A stretch of 64,000 bases of DNA, taken from positions 62,001 through 126,000 of the forward strand of contig QPMI01000186.1 in assembly GCA_004431415.1 (NCBI GenBank), read 5' to 3'. Shown here in pieces: positions 52,146-62,417 of the stretch. This DNA is from Cyanophora paradoxa (lineage: Eukaryota > Glaucocystophyceae > Cyanophorales > Cyanophoraceae). The notes under the pieces were generated by a model. It worked only from the letters and a program-made list of their open reading frames with translations, did not search any database and had not been told where the DNA came from. Every line of letters starts with the position of its first letter. Position 1 is the first letter of the stretch. Made by a program: the position numbers and the translations under genes.

Positions 52146-53528
52146 CTAAACAGGCGAATCGCGATCGGGCGCGGCCGCGGCCGGCTGCGGCTGCGGGTGC
52201 GGGTGCGGCTGGAGCGGGCCGGGGCCGGGGCCGGGGCCGGGGCGGGGCGCCTTGGCGAGGGCGGCCTCCTCCTGGAACTCCTCGTGCGCCATGATGTGCC
52301 ACCCGTCGTCCTCCACGTCCTGCACCCCGCTGAGGCGCCGGCGCCAGGGGAGGAGGGCGGGCGCCGCGCACCGAGAAATCGGCCTCCTCGGCCTCTCTCG
52401 TCGCTCCGCTGTACCGGGGGCCCTGCCGCGCCCTCGGGGGTCGGGCGGACAGGACGGGCACGGGGAGGGGCGGCGGGGCGCACGACGGGGCGCGGGGCGA
52501 GGCCCTCGGGCTCGCCGAAGTGGGACCGGTTCGAGTCGCAGCGGAGCCCGGGGAGCTCGTCCATCTCCTTCCCGCTCTGCAGCGCGGGCCTCAGCGCGCG
52601 CCGCACCGAGGGAGAGGGATGGACGAGGGGGCGAGCCCGGGAGCAGAGGAGGAGGTTAAATCTGGCCTTCCACATCTCGTTGCGCTCAACGTGCCCGTGC
52701 GCCGGCTTGAAGACGAGGATCGCCCGCTCGCAGTCGTGCACCCGGTTGTCCCGAATCTGCGCCGCCGCAGTGAGGCGGGCGAGGCAGGGGGGAAAGCCTG
52801 CGGCGCACGTCGATGTGGCAGTCGACACTGTCGCCGCAGCGAATCCCACTCCGGCACGTCGAGATTTCGCAGCCGACGACCTTGAGGGAGCTGCTCTGGC
52901 CCTTGAAGATGACCGCGTCGCGCCGCCCGGAGCCCAGGAGGTGGCAGCGCGCCAGCGAGAGCCGGCTCGCATCGCAGTTGCTGAACCCCAGGACGCCCCA
53001 GTGGCCCTTCCCGTCGATCTTGCAGTCCCGTATGCTCCAGTGGCAGTGCTTGCCGTGAAAGCTGCGGGGCGCCGTCAGCGGCGGCGGCGGGGCGGCGGCG
53101 TGGGGGCAAGGCGCCGGCTCGCCTTACGTTCCCCTCGATGGTGAGGTCCCGCAGCGAGGCCTAGCTAAGGGTTAGCAGAGCGGGGGGAAGCTTAAGGGGG
53201 CGGGGGGAGGAGCGGCCCGCGCCTTTCCGTGGTCGCCGTTGATCACCATGACCTCCAGTGAAAGCGGCCTTGGACTCCTGAGTACGGCGCAGCCTTCGCC
53301 CCGGATGCAGACCTCCCGCCCGCCGATTTCAAGGTCGATCCAGTGGGACGCCGTGTAGATGCCCTCCCGCACCGTCATCTTAATGCGCTTCGCGCCGGCC
53401 GCGAGGGCCGCTCGGTATGCCGCCTCGATCCCCCGAAACGTCCCCGGCCCACGCTTGGCTACGATAACATCTGCCGAGCCTTCGCTGTCGACGCGCACGG
53501 CCTCGGCAGCGGAGGAGCCCGCGCCCAT
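52146..53528 (-). CDS. right-handed parallel beta-helix repeat protein, putative N-myristoylation signal
   Basis: Pectate-lyase-like solenoid of the PbH1 type. Start ATG 53528: MGAGSSAAEAVRVDSEGSAD; Gly2 with Ser6 fits an N-myristoylation motif. Then GTFRGIEAAYRAALAAGAKR, IKMTVREGIYTASHWIDLEI and REVCIRGEGCAVLRSPRPLS, VMVINGDHGK, ASLRDLTIEGN, and helix rungs: FHGKHCHWSIRDCKIDGKGH, WGVLGFSNCDASRLSLARCH, GSGRRDAVIFKGQSSSLKVV, GCEISTCRSGIRCGDSVDCH, QIRDNRVHDCERAILVFKPA and HGHVERNEMWKARFNLLL. Alternating hydrophobic beta positions and stacked Cys/Asn agree with the fold. The C-terminus reads GVQDVEDDGWHIMAHEEFQE then a Pro-rich tail, stop TAG 52146. No catalytic Arg/Asp set of a lyase is evident, so binding or F-box-like (FBXO11-type) recognition is possible. 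Same direction as YqaJ. Confidence 0.75.
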
Positions 53529-53834
53529 CAGCCAGCTCGCGGATTGCGATCCTCTCTGATGAACGTAGCGCCTAGGGCCTGCGCGTGCTCGAGCTCGCGG
53601 CTGGCGACCGCCGCGGTTGAGGCTGGTGCTGGCAGGCGGGTATCGCTTGCGCAACCGGTGACCGTGCTCTGTAACGATCGGACGCTGTTCAGCGCCTGCC
53701 TGCGCGGCCGATGACGGGTGCGCTGCTGGAGTACAGGCTACTTTGGACTCTCTCGAGTCGCGACTCTACGCCGGCCTTGCGGACTGAGAGGGGTAGAGCC
53801 TCGTTTGTGCCTTCAAATTCGGCTACGCCTAGCG
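53529..53834. other. short spacer between two minus-strand genes
   Basis: About 300 bases; holds the 3' UTR of the YqaJ gene and the promoter of the beta-helix gene. Nothing else seen. Confidence 0.5.
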
Positions 53835-55788
53835 CTACTCCGCAGGAAGCTGTGCCTCGTAGAGGGCGGGCGGGCTGGCGCGCGAGAGCGCCTTGCTGTA
53901 CTCCTGTTGCATGAAGGGCGTGGAGTAAGACGCGCGGATCTGCTCGTGCGCAAAAAGCGGCGCCCTCGGACCTTGAGGAACGGGGAGAGGGCGTGCTCGA
54001 TGGGGGGCCGGAAGGGCGCGGCGGCCTGGGCGCCGCCCCGAAGGTAGGCCTCCTTGCCGGGGATGACGTGCCCGTGCCAGAAGTCGTCCAGCAGGGCCTG
54101 CCGGCCCTCAGAAAAGGGCACGTCTCTTGCCAGGCTGGCGCGCACGAAGCAGGCGGCCCAGTAGGCCCGGTCCCGGGGTACGCGGTAGAGGGCGAGGCCC
54201 CGGGGGGTCCAGCACACGACGTCGCACCTGCCGCCGGTGAGCGAAGAAGGGGCGCTCCAGGTCCGCCGAGGGGGGCGGGCGGGGGGGCACCAGCTCCGCT
54301 GTGCGACCTCCATGACGCCCTGGACCTGCGCGGGGCGGGCTCGGCCCCCGCGAAAGCACATGAAAGACGCCGCCGACGCGGCCGCGCACCTGGGCCATGT
54401 AGTAGATGGGGACCTCGGGGTAGGGCTTGCCCTCCTCGGGGCGCCCCCGGTTGAACGGGCACTTGATCTCCACGGAGCCCTCCTCGCCTACCAGGCCGTC
54501 CGGCGACGCCCCGATCCAGCTGTACCTGCTCGCACAGAGTGAGAGGGGCGTGGGGGAAGAGTGCCGTGAGGAGGGGGCGCGCCTGGCGTCGTTGGGGCGG
54601 TAGAGGGCGAAGGAGACCTTTTGGAGGGGCCGCCCCGTGATCTGCTCGTACGCGGCGGCCGCCGCCGCCTCGTGCGCCTCGCCCCACCGCATCGCCTCGT
54701 TGCTCTCGAAGGGCGCGCCCAGCCCCACCTGCGCGCAAAGCTCTGAGACGGGGGCCCCGCGCGCGCGCGCGCCGGGGCCGGGGCCGGCGGGCGGGCCTTC
54801 TGCTCCCAGAGGTCGAGGCGGCTCCTGTCGAAGAAGCCGATGGCCGAGCCGAAGCTGCTCGCCGTCAGCCGCCCCGCCCGCAGCGTGAACCACTCCGCCG
54901 TCCGCTGCTCCCCCTGCGCCCCCGCTTCGCCAAACGGGGGCGGGGCAGGCGGCACGCGGGCGGCTTGCCTCGGTGACGAGCATGGGGGCGTGCTGCGCCG
55001 TCCGCTCCGCCTCGAGCGCGACCTCGCGAAGGCGCTCCAGCGACGGGCTGCGTGCGGCCTCTCTCGGGCGGCCTCCGGGCGGGCCGGAGGGGGGCAGCGC
55101 ACCACTCCAGGTCGATGAGGTACCCCCGCGCCCGCCACGCGTCGGCCGCCTCGTCGACCAGCGCCGTGACGGCCTCCGCCGCTTCGTCCATCTCCTTCCG
55201 CAGGCTCTTCACGCTCGCGCGGGCCTCGGGCTCCGCCGGCGCGGGGGCCGCGGCCGGCGCAGGCGTCACGGCCTCCGGCGTACCCTTCAGGTGCCTGGGC
55301 AGGCTCTCCACGAGCTGCAGGGCAGCCTCTACCGCCGCCTGCCGCGCCCCGTTCTCGAGCTCGCCGTACCTGCGACAGCCCGCGTCCGGCAGGCAGTCAG
55401 GCGGGGCTGAATGCGTGCAGCGGGCGGCGCAGGGCACCGCGCGAACTGCTCCGCGAGGCGCATGGCGTCCCCCGCCGCCTTCGCGTCCAGCAGCGCTGCC
55501 TTCGTCCGCAGCTGCGATGCGTCAGCGGTGGGCGCCTGGCGTGCTAAGCGCCGCACCGAGGAGAGAGACAGCCTGGCGTGCTCGGCGAAGACGCGCTTGG
55601 TCCCCTTCACATTGCCGAAGCCGCGTTGCGCCTGCGGCGGTGTCAGAGCGGTTAAACTCGCGACGGCGGGGGCGTGCCTCGTAGCGCAGCGAGCGGGCGA
55701 GGTTGTCCGCGTCGAACTCGACCGCCTCCGCGCGGGCGGCTGCGGGGCGCTGCGGTGGGGCGGGAAGCGCTTCTCTCGGCGGGGGCAT
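53835..55788 (-). CDS. YqaJ-type (lambda exonuclease-like) nuclease
   Basis: PD-(D/E)XK 5'-3' exonuclease domain otherwise known from phages, giant viruses and many algae. The N-terminal part (earliest ATG 55788, MPPPREALPAPPQRP; a 5' exon may be missing) has EAVEFDADNLARSLRYEARP, AQRGFGNVKGTKRVFAEHAR, LENGARQAAVEAALQLVESL and KSLRKEMDEAAEAVTALVDE, helical. The nuclease: GEQRTAEWFTLRAGRLTASS (Glu/Trp/Arg-x5-Ser), FGSAIGFFDRSRLDLWEQK, PFESNEAMRWGEAHEAAAAA, YSWIGASPDGLVGEEGSVEI with the catalytic Asp, then EIKCPFNR (ExK), YYMAQVQGVMEVA, CDVVCWTPRGLALYRVPRDR, YWAACFVRASLARD. The last exon gives IRASYSTPFMQQEYSKALSR and ends EAQLPAE, TAG 53835. The active-site residues are complete. Spliced structure and host-like composition show a resident gene. 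Divergent from the CEP164-like gene, 250 bases apart. Confidence 0.86.
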
Positions 55789-56039
55789 CGGCTGCAGAGA
55801 GGGAATCGTGCTGCCGGCAGGATCAGGCGCTTCGAATGCCGGACGCACGCGCGGCGCACCCCACGAGACGCCTGCCAAGGCGTACGTGCGTGATCATCGG
55901 GCGGAGGAAGCAGCAGTGGGGGAAGAAGCAGCGACGCCTCCTTTCCATCGTTCGAGCTCGAACGACTGTACCCAGCCAAACTGCAAATTCGTTTGGCGTC
56001 CACCTGAGGGGTCTTGGCGCAGCAGCACCAACACCTGTG

Positions 56040-58189
56040 ATGCCGGCGCAGAGCAGCTCCGGCCCGCGGGCCGGCCGCCAGTCGAGGAGCAACAGCTCGG
56101 TCACAGGGGCCACCGCAACGCTTGTAGCGGCGCCAACTGCATCAGAGATAGAGGAGTTTGGGTCATATATTGGCGCGCCTTGCAGCCCACGCCGCGCTTG
56201 TGAGCTCCTTTTGACCCGCAGGCGGCGGCGCAGGCGTCGACCCCGAGCGCGAGAAGCACCTGCTTTGGATCTGTGTGGCCTCCTACTACGCTCCCCTGCC
56301 GCGTGCGTGGCGCCGGCGGCGCACGGCTCCGGTGCCGCAGCGCTCCCGTCTTAGCTGCGGCGCAGCGGGCTGGGAGGAGCACGTGGACGAGGGCGGGGAG
56401 GGCTTCTACTACAACGTGGCGACGGACACAAGCCAGAGGGAGCACCCGCTTGACGAGTACTTCAGGAGCCTCTACAGGCGGGAGCGCGACTTCTACGCCA
56501 GCGGCCGCAGCGACGACCCCTCCGACCCCACGTGCCCACCACCCCCGCCCCCGCAGCGCCCCGTGCGGCCGCCCCTGAGCGCGCCGTGTCCCAGCGAGGT
56601 CCTCGTGGAGGCGCCGGTGGGCGGGTCGACCATCGTGCGGCGGACGTGCACCCCCGACGAGGTGCGCGCCCCGCCGCCCCGCGGTCGCCTGCTTTTCGAT
56701 CGGGGCGGATCCCAGGTGCGGAGAATCGCGCGCTCGTGGGGGGTGGACACGGCGGCGGAGGTTCAGCTGCTTCGGATCGCCCGCGCCGCGGCGGACGACC
56801 TCCCCCCGGGCTGGCAGCACGTCGTGGACGCGGGGGGCGTGGCGGGGTACAGGCACCGCCGCACGGGCGTCGTCATGCGGCAGCACCCGCGCCTCGTCGA
56901 GTACTTCCGCGCCGTGCGCTGTACCCCCCTTCCCCCCGCCCCCCTCCTCAAGCCTTTGTCGGCCCTCAGATCGAGGCGGCGCGGGCGGGCGGCGCGCTGC
57001 GGGCGGACCTGGCGCCCGAGACATACGCGTGCTGCGTCCTGAACCCCGCGGACCCCTCCAAGGGCGAGCCGCCTTCATCCCGTGCCCGCCCGCCCCGCGG
57101 CCGCTTACGCGGGGCCGCAGTGGACGAGATGTGGCTCCACTTCAGGGACGCGGAGGGGGCCCAGTACTACTTCGACTTCGTCTCGGGGGGCCGCTCCTCG
57201 CAGGACCCCCGCAACCGATTCACCGTGCCCGCCCCCCTCCTCCCGCCCCCGCCGCCCTCCTCGCGCCCGACGCCGCCCCCGCCCGCAGTGGCCGTCGGCC
57301 CCGCCGGCAAGCCGGGGCGCGGCCCTCGAGACCGGGGCGGGGCCGGGACCGGGACCGGGGGCGGGGGCGGGGGCGGGGCGGACGGGGAGGAGGCGGGGCG
57401 GGAGGCGGCGGAGGCGGGGCGGTGCGGGCGCTGGACCAGAAGGCGGCGATCGGGAGCGCGCTGGGCCCGGTGGGGCCCTCGCTGGAGGCCCAGGTGGAGG
57501 CGCGGCGGGAGGAGGCGCGGAGGAACGCGGAGGCCGTCGTCGCCGAGCGCCAGCGCGTCGCCACCGAGCACCTGTCCGCCCCCGCCCCCCGCGCCCCCGC
57601 CCGCCCCGCCTCGAGCCGGGGCCGGGGCGCAGGAAGGAGGAGCGGGAGCGGCTCGAGTCGATCGAGTCGCTGAGCGAGAAGGAGCGGCAGGCCCTCGCCG
57701 CCATCGAGGCCAAGCTCGAGGCGAGCGCGCCGGGCCGCCCCGGCGGGCGCCCCCTCGGCCTGACGAGGCCTTTCCTCGGCTCGGGCAGGGCGGGCTGGCG
57801 GCGCTGGAGGTGGAGCTGGCGGCGGGGGTGGAGCGGAGGAAGCTGGAGCTGGAGCAGCAGCTGCGCCGCCACGAGGCCGAGGTCGACGCCTCCATCGCCC
57901 GCATCCGCGACGAGCGCGTCCCCCGCGCTCGCGCCTCCCTCCCCCGCCCTCCCCCTCACCCGCCCCGCAGGTTCGCCTCCCGCCTCTCCAAGCAGGTCTT
58001 CGAGTTCGAGTGCCTCCTCGCCGGTCAGTCGCCGCGATTCTGCGCCGCCTGCTCTGTCGGCGCGGTTGATCGACGCGGTGCGCCGCAGGCATCACGAACG
58101 GGCCCGGCTCTGCCGTGGCGTTCGGGCCTGGGACGGGCCCGCCGCCCACTCTCCCGCCTCCCCCCGACCTCTCGAGCATCAAGTTGTGA
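56040..58189 (+). CDS. CEP164-like WW-domain protein of centriole/basal body
   Basis: Start ATG 56040 (MPAQSSSGPRAGRQSRSN), first exon to EIEEFGSYIG; a GC-donor intron leads to VDPEREKHLLWICVASYYAP, and a GTGCGT intron completes LPPGWEEH. WW unit 1: GWEEHVDEGGEGFYYNVATD then REHPLDEYFRSLYRRE. Unit 2: WGVDTAAEVQLLRIARAAAD, DLPPGWQHVVDAGGVAGYRH and VMRQHPRLVEYFRAV. Unit 3, degenerate: LAPETYACCVLNPADPSKG, VDEMWLHFRDAEGAQYYFDF. Thus three tandem helix-plus-WW modules, where human CEP164 has one. The C-terminal half is coiled coil: EARREEARRNAEAVVAERQR, RLESIESLSEKERQALAAIE, LELEQQLRRHEAEVDASIAR and ASRLSKQVFEFECLLAG, ending PPPPDLSSIKL at TGA 58187. CEP164 builds distal appendages that dock basal bodies, consistent with other ciliary genes here. 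A generic WW protein remains possible. Confidence 0.75.
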
Positions 58190-58375
58190 GCTTCGAGGCT
58201 GTACAGCGATTTGGATATCTAATAGAGGACATCGACGGCCGCGGCCGTGCGGCCCTGCGGAGGGTTCAGGTCTGTTAGGGGCGGAAGAGGGGGGTACCTT
58301 AGTCAGAGGGTTGACTGGACTTCAAGGCCGGCTTGCCCAGGAGCACCGCAGCGAGCGGCGCCTGAGCGGATCTAG

Positions 58376-60098
58376 ATGTCGAATCCAATTGTGGTGCGCA
58401 TGCGCGCCGGCGCGGCTCGGTTCGCCTCTCAAGTGCTGATGCGCCTCGCAGTGGTACCGCCACCTGAAGAATGCGAAGCTCACGAAGGCTGACGTCGGGC
58501 TGGACGGCGTAGAGGACTGGAAGGTGCGGCCGCCGAAGCTTGCGCGCGCGCTTGCTGATCTCTCCCAGCTCTGGCTCGGCGCCGCCACCGCCGCGGGAGT
58601 CACGATCGGTGCGGCCTACGGCAGCTTCGCGGCTCTGAGGGGCCTGTTCCGGTTGCTCAGTCGGCGCGGCACTGTCGTCGGCGAGGTCACGGAACTGCAT
58701 TGTACGCGCCCTCGAAGCCGCGCCGGCTTGGCTCGCAGCCCGCCGACGCGCGCGCAGGCTACCCTATCAAGAGCTGCGCGGGCCTCCCGATGAGGGAGGC
58801 CGTGCTAGGCCCGCGCGGCTTTCTGAACGACCGGTTGTACATGTGGGTTGACCACGTGCGCGGGCACCGCTCTGGCATGGCGCCTCGCGCGCGCTGAGGC
58901 GGCGCCGCCGCGCAGGCCGGCTCGTTCATCACGGCCCGGACGTTCCCGGCGCTCACGCTGGTCGGGGTGATCGTCTTCCCGCGGCCGGGCGGGGGCGAGG
59001 AGATCGAGCTCTCCGTCCCGTCGCTCAGCGAGCAGGGCGGCCCGAAGACGATCCGCGTCCCCGTCGTCGAGCGCGGGCCCACGACGAGCGTCCGCGTGTG
59101 GAAGGACCTGTGCGAGGCCGGTGCGCCCCGCCCCGCCCGCTTCCCCCGCCCCCGCTGAGCCCCCCTCAGTCGACCAGGGCGACGCCGCCGCGCGCTGGAT
59201 CCAGGTGCCCCGCCCCTGCCCCGCCCCGCCGCCCGCCGGGGCTGGCTGAGCGCGGCGCGGCAGTCCTTCCTGAAGGTGCCGGGCCTGCGGCTGGTGCGCA
59301 TGGCGGAGGGCCACGTGCGCCCCGTCGACAAGGAGCGCAAGCACCTCGCCGCGCCCCCCGGCGCCATCTACCAGGTCGCCCCTTCCCCCTCCCCGCTCCC
59401 CCCCGCTTCTGAGCGGGGCGGCAGACGGGCTTCAGCGACGCGTACCCCGTGCTGCTGGCGGCGGAGGAGAGCCTGGCGAGCCTGAACGCGCGGCTGCCGA
59501 AGCCGGTGCCGATGAACCGCTTCCGCCCGAACATCGTCGTCCGTGGCTCGCGGGCCTTCGCCGAGGACCGCTGGCGCCGCATCCGCATCGGCGGCACCGA
59601 GTTCCAGGTGCCCATCGCCCGCCCCGCGACGCGCCGGGCCCGGGGCGGCGGCGGCTCTCCCCTCGAAGCCCGCCCGTCTGAGCTTGCGCCCCGGCGCAGG
59701 TCTCGAAGCCATGCGACCGGTGCAAGATGACGACGGTGGACCAGGTGCGCCGCGCCTCGTCTCTTCGGTTTGGTAGTCTAGCCGCGCCGCCCTGGGCGGG
59801 GGCGCGCCCCGGGCCGCGGGGGCGCTCTGCCGGCGGCCTCACGGGGGGCGGGGCGGGGCGGCAGGAGCGGGGCGTCTTCGACGGGGAGCAGCCCCTCAAG
59901 GAGCTCGCCGCCTTCCGCAAGGTGCTGCACCCCTCCTCCTCCTCCCCCACCCCTCCCTCCAGGTGTTCGAACGCCTACCCCCCGGCCCCGCAGCTGGACC
60001 CGTCGACGCCGGATAAGGTCTACTTCGCGATGAACCTGGTGCACGAGCGGGCCGGCGGGCGCATCCGCGTCGGCGACAAAGTCGTCCTCCTCGAGTAG
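58376..60098 (+). CDS. MOSC-domain molybdenum enzyme of the mARC family
   Basis: Amidoxime-reducing component type: binds molybdenum cofactor and reduces N-hydroxylated substrates with cytochrome b5, usually on the mitochondrial outer membrane. Start ATG 58376 (MSNPIV), a 58-nt intron (58394-58451), then WYRHLKNAKLTKADVGLDGV, and a hydrophobic stretch SQLWLGAATAAGVTIGAAYG, the likely membrane anchor. MOSC-N: GTVVGEVTELH, intron, YPIKSCAGLPMREAVLGPRG (the IYPVKS-type motif), LNDRLYMWVDH, GSFITARTFPALTLV, VERGPTTSVRVWKDLCEA. MOSC: WLSAARQSFLKVPGLRLVRM, SDAYPVLLAAEESLASLNAR, MNRFRPNIVVRGSRAFAEDR, WRRIRIGGTEFQ, VSKPCDRCKMTTVDQ with the Cys pair around the Mo-ligand position, and YFAMNLVHERAGGRIRVGDK, ending VVLLE at TAG 60096. 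N-terminal 30 residues before the anchor are unusual for mARC. Convergent with RPN9. Confidence 0.84.
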
Positions 60099-60350
60099 TC
60101 CTGTCAGCCGCACGGCCCCTTGTAGTAGTTTACGCGCGGCGTAGATGTAATAGTGCATTGCAATTGCGTCTTTTGCGTGTCGATATAGTCCAATTTCCGT
60201 TCTGCTGCCCCTCGAGCTCCACCGCCTGCTGCGGCTGGCGGTCAAGACCCTCGGCCCTCCCACCTCCGCCCCGCGGGCGCCAGCTCTTCATGATAATGCC
60301 CGGCATACGTTACGAGGCGCGCGGGGCGGCTGCTGGCTAGGGGCTACAGG

Positions 60351-62159
60351 CTATACAAAGAGCTCGGGGGTCTCGTTCTCGAGGAAGAGGAGCGTCTGCT
60401 TGACGCCCGCCGACCACTGCTCTAACCGCGTCTTCAGGTGCGAGATCTGCGGTGCGGGCGGCGATGAGGAAGGGCAAAGGAGGGGCGGGAGGGGGTAGGG
60501 GGCGGGCCTGGTCCGAGTCCAGCACGCGGGGCTGTACCCAGTCCACGCGGAACACCTTCTCGACCTGCGCGCCGGCCGGTGTCAGGCGCGCGCGGTGGGC
60601 GAAGAGGGGAGCGGTGGAGGCGCGCCTCGTCGATGGAGCCGCGGAGGAGCTTGAGGGAGAGGGCCCGCATGAAGAGCATCTCGACCTGCGCAGGCGGGCT
60701 CGCCGCGGCGCGGGGCAGGCGGGGCGCCAGCGCGGGCGACTTGCCTCGTTGAGCGGGATGCGCGCCGCGTCGGCGACGACCTTCGCCGCGGAGGCGCGCG
60801 CTCAGAGGGGGGTGCACGCATGGGCGAGGGGGGACTGGGGGGGGGGGGGGGGTACCTTGAAGGGGACGTTCCGGTCCTCGGCGCCCCTCCTGAAGATGAG
60901 CTCCATGAGGCACAGGATCGTGATCTTCTCCGTGAGCAGCGCCTGGTTCGCCACGAGGGCGGGCTGCGAGGGCAGCGGTCATCCGGCGCCGATCGGTGCG
61001 AGGCCGGCGGCGGCGGCGGTGGCGAGGCACCTGGGCGTTCATCTGCTGCGCGTGCGCCTGTTTGATGCGGTCGTACTCGGGAATGTTGCCGGCGTTGAAG
61101 GCCTTCAGCAGGCGGGCGAGCCACTCCTCCGGGGTCCCGGTCAGGAGCTGAAAGATCGGGTGGCCGAGCTGCGCGGGCACGAACGCGCGACTCAAGCCGA
61201 TGCGCGGACGAGCGCGTCGCCGAGGTGCGCACCAGCTCGCCGAAGTTGTAGATGCCCTCGCCCACGAGCGCCGCAATGCCGAGGTCGAACGCGAGCTCCT
61301 GCTTCTCTTTTTGCGGGATCGACTCGAGCGGCGTGTAAGAAAGGAAGAGGAGCGCGTTCTTGTAGAAGTCTGCAGGAGGCCCGACCACCTGTCGTCCGTC
61401 TCAAAGAGGACGGCCCATTCGTTTTTCCCGGGCCGCGGCGGGGCCGCACCTTGTGGTAATCGGACACGAGCCTGTAGAATGCTGCGCTGACCGCCACCTC
61501 GGGACCAGCAATGGAGTCCAGCACCTTCTGCGTCTCCTCGATGATGGACTTGGTCTCTCCCATGATTCCCGCCTTCCGCTTTAGCTGCGCGAGCTCCACG
61601 CGGCACAGGACCAAGGCCTCCTTGTTCGCAGAGACCTTGTCGGCCAGCTGCACGAAGAAAGCGACCGCGGAATCGCTGTCTGCGGGCCGAGGAGCGTACG
61701 CGGTCATGCCAGGTCGGGCGGGGCGCCTCGAGCGAGCGCCGAGCGCGCGCGTACCAGGAAGCTGGCGCGAGATGATGGTGAGGATCTGCACGAGCCGGAC
61801 GGGGTTTATCTTGCCCTCGAACTCTTTAATGAACTTGTAGTACAGGTCAACCAGGTTCTCGCCCGGCTGCGCCGGCAGCTGTACGAACTCCAGCAGGGAG
61901 TCTGTGAGCTGATGCCATAGCCTGTACGCGAGGGGTGCAACCCGCAGACGTCAGCGGCGCGTGGAATGGCTCGGGAGAATGGGAGGGTGCGGGAGCGCTT
62001 GGCGTCATGCACGGCGGCTCGCCGCCGTCGCGGACGCTAGAGGTGCTAGCCCGCCGATATAGCGGCGAGCGGCAGGAAGGGAAGGCTGAGCGGTGCTCAC
62101 TTGCGTCTGTGCAGGTCCGCCAACTTCGAATACGCCTCTCCCTTCGCGGGATACGACAT
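60351..62159 (-). CDS. PSMD13: 26S proteasome lid subunit RPN9 (PSMD13)
   Basis: PCI-domain subunit of the 19S lid. Start ATG 62159 (MSYPAKGEAYSKLADLHRRK); after an intron with CTGACG branch: LWHQLTDSLLEFVQLPAQPG, ENLVDLYYKFIKEFEGKINP, VRLVQILTIISRQLP, FFVQLADKVSANKEALVLCR, ETKSIIEETQKVLDSIAGPE, SAAFYRLVSDYHK, FYKNALLFLSYTPLESIPQK, LAFDLGIAALVGEGIYNFGE, HPIFQLLTGTPEEWLARLLK, FNAGNIPEYDRIKQAHAQQM, the PCI part ANQALLTEKITILCLMELIF, VEMLFMRALSLKLLRGSIDE, VEKVFRVDWVQPRVLDSDQ (the WVQPRVL signature) and SHLKTRLEQWSAGVKQTLLF, ending LENETPELFV at TAG 60351. Length about 380, as in the family. Intron near 60837 has a 16-nt G run (sense C). Divergent from DNAI3, 258 bases apart. Confidence 0.93.
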
Positions 62160-62417
62160 GCGCTGTGATTCCGCCCAGTCCGCCATTCTTCCGACAGCTT
62201 GCTGCAGACAGCCCTATACCCCCTCCCCAGCTCTACCCCCAAGCCAAACAGGGCGGCCGAGAACGAGCTAGCAGGACATCAGTCGACAGCTTCAAACCGC
62301 GGCATAGCACGCACTGCAGCAACTGGCGTAGCCGCGCTGCTTGAAGCTAGCGGGTTGGCCGGGCGTGAGGCGTGGCGGATCTGGACTGAGTAGGAGAGCT
62401 CAGCGGCGGCTGCGAGC

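Noticed and set aside
58394-58451. A 19-nt intron in the mARC gene (58433-58451)
   Set aside because: It would also restore frame, but a 58-nt intron with the common GTGCGC donor does so too and fits the size of other introns here.
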